From Verrucomicrobiota bacterium (GTDB taxonomy: Bacteria; Verrucomicrobiota; Verrucomicrobiae; Chthoniobacterales; UBA10450), in assembly GCA_003219495.1 (NCBI GenBank), contig QHOZ01000022.1, forward strand, positions 1 through 14,659: a stretch of DNA of 14,659 nt, given 5' to 3'. Shown piece after piece: positions 14,236 through 14,659 of the stretch (within the stretch, counting starts at the first letter, position 1; every line of letters begins with the position of its first letter). The notes beneath the pieces were generated by a model. It ran no database searches, was not told where the DNA came from, and saw nothing but the letters and a program-made list of their open reading frames with translations. Position numbers and translations under genes: made by a program.

Positions 14236-14658
14236 CTAATCGCGCGGGACAGCCAGCGCGTCCCTGATCGCCGGATCTTCCGTGCCGAGGCGATACAATC
14301 CGAAGCCGCCGGCTTTTGCGCCGCGCACCTCGCGCAACTCATTCAAAAAAGTCGCAACGTCAAAAAACCAAACGGCGTGTTCCTTGTCCTCTTCCTGGAA
14401 ATAAAAGTATGGATTGTAACCCGGGCCGCTCACTTCGGCCGATCCCAGTTCGGCGTTGTAAGCGCGACTCATTGCTTCCGGAAAACTGATCAGCTCCGCC
14501 TTTTTCCCGCCGATCGTCCAATCGTAGCCGTAACTGCCGAGCGTGATGATCCATTGCTTGGTGTCGGTTTCCTCCAGCAACACGTGAAGCCAGCCTTGAA
14601 ACCACGGCCGCGAACCGAGCGGCCCGGGCGGATCAATATCGGACGTCTCGTCAAATAG
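14236..14658 (-). CDS. Glycoside hydrolase family 18 domain, C-terminal part (5' end outside window)
   Basis: The frame is open to the right edge; the GTG at 14583 is internal. It begins LFDETSDIDPPGPLGSRPWF, followed by GWLHVLLEE, WIITLGSYGYDW and ISFPEAMSRAYNAE. It ends HAVWFFDVATFLNELREV, GFGLYRLGTEDPAIRDALAV, PRD and TAG. This is the second half of the GH18 barrel found at the N-terminus of GH18-CE4-GT2 proteins, including the YGYDW strand and the terminal Y/W-R-LGTEDP motif. The DxxDxDxE catalytic strand lies outside the window, so activity cannot be judged. The TAG sits 2 bases before the nominal start of the CE4-GT2 frame, which is offset by -1. Either the genes are coupled, or one base has been lost and this is the head of one large protein. 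Confidence 0.82.
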   Translation of the reverse strand, partial: LFDETSDIDPPGPLGSRPWFQGWLHVLLEETDTKQWIITLGSYGYDWTIGGKKAELISFPEAMSRAYNAELGSAEVSGPGYNPYFYFQEEDKEHAVWFFDVATFLNELREVRGAKAGGFGLYRLGTEDPAIRDALAVPRD

Positions 14659-14659
14659 C

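Noticed and set aside
14236..14310. Programmed -1 frameshift joining GH18 to CE4-GT2
   Set aside because: The direction fits, but no X XXY YYZ heptamer lies near the TAG. The only A4 run (about 14305-14309) would destroy the conserved YRLGTEDP motif if slippage occurred there.

Overview
The window looks like soil Verrucomicrobiota, probably the Chthoniobacterales/Spartobacteria side. This is inferred from gene content, not from a marker gene. The clues are a sigma factor of the type that sits directly upstream of large Ser/Thr kinases in this phylum and in Planctomycetes and Acidobacteria, a kinase with a CxxC...CxxC head and a TolB/TPR tail, a long TonB-dependent receptor, an Amt with a cleavable N-terminal extension, and an ECF/anti-sigma/PDZ cassette.

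Layout. Positions 2-7209 are on the + strand: the C-terminal part of a sigma factor (cut by the window edge), the Ser/Thr kinase, the broken TPR tail of that kinase plus an uncharacterised C-terminal domain, a TonB-dependent receptor, and a small exported protein with a carboxypeptidase-regulatory-like fold. A strong hairpin at 7232-7264 works as a terminator in both directions. Everything to its right is on the - strand. Read in transcription order from the right edge, this is: a GH18 domain (cut by the window edge), a CE4 deacetylase-GT2 synthase, a GH26-like lipoprotein, an ECF sigma factor, its overlapping membrane anti-sigma candidate, a secreted PDZ/coiled-coil protein, a terminator, and the ammonium transporter. 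No intergenic stretch exceeds about 145 bases, and I saw no rRNA, tRNA, CRISPR array or insertion sequence.

How the genes may work together. The left block is a regulator pair (sigma and membrane kinase) beside outer-membrane uptake. The GH18-CE4-GT2 and GH26 block resembles an exopolysaccharide machine that makes a beta-linked N-acetylhexosamine polymer, deacetylates it and trims it, comparable in logic to PgaB/PgaC. The sigma/anti-sigma/PDZ trio looks like a self-contained envelope-sensing unit.

The most striking property is the number of broken reading frames. There are five apparent lesions in four genes: an in-frame TAA and a frameshift in the kinase/TPR gene, a +1 shift in the PDZ gene, an in-frame TAA between the two catalytic glutamates of the GH26 gene, and a frame change between GH18 and CE4-GT2. 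Both sides of each break still read as intact protein. The breaks are therefore either very recent or errors in a metagenome-type assembly; reads would decide. I found no clearly new system. The best leads are the uncharacterised kinase C-terminal domain and the polysaccharide block.
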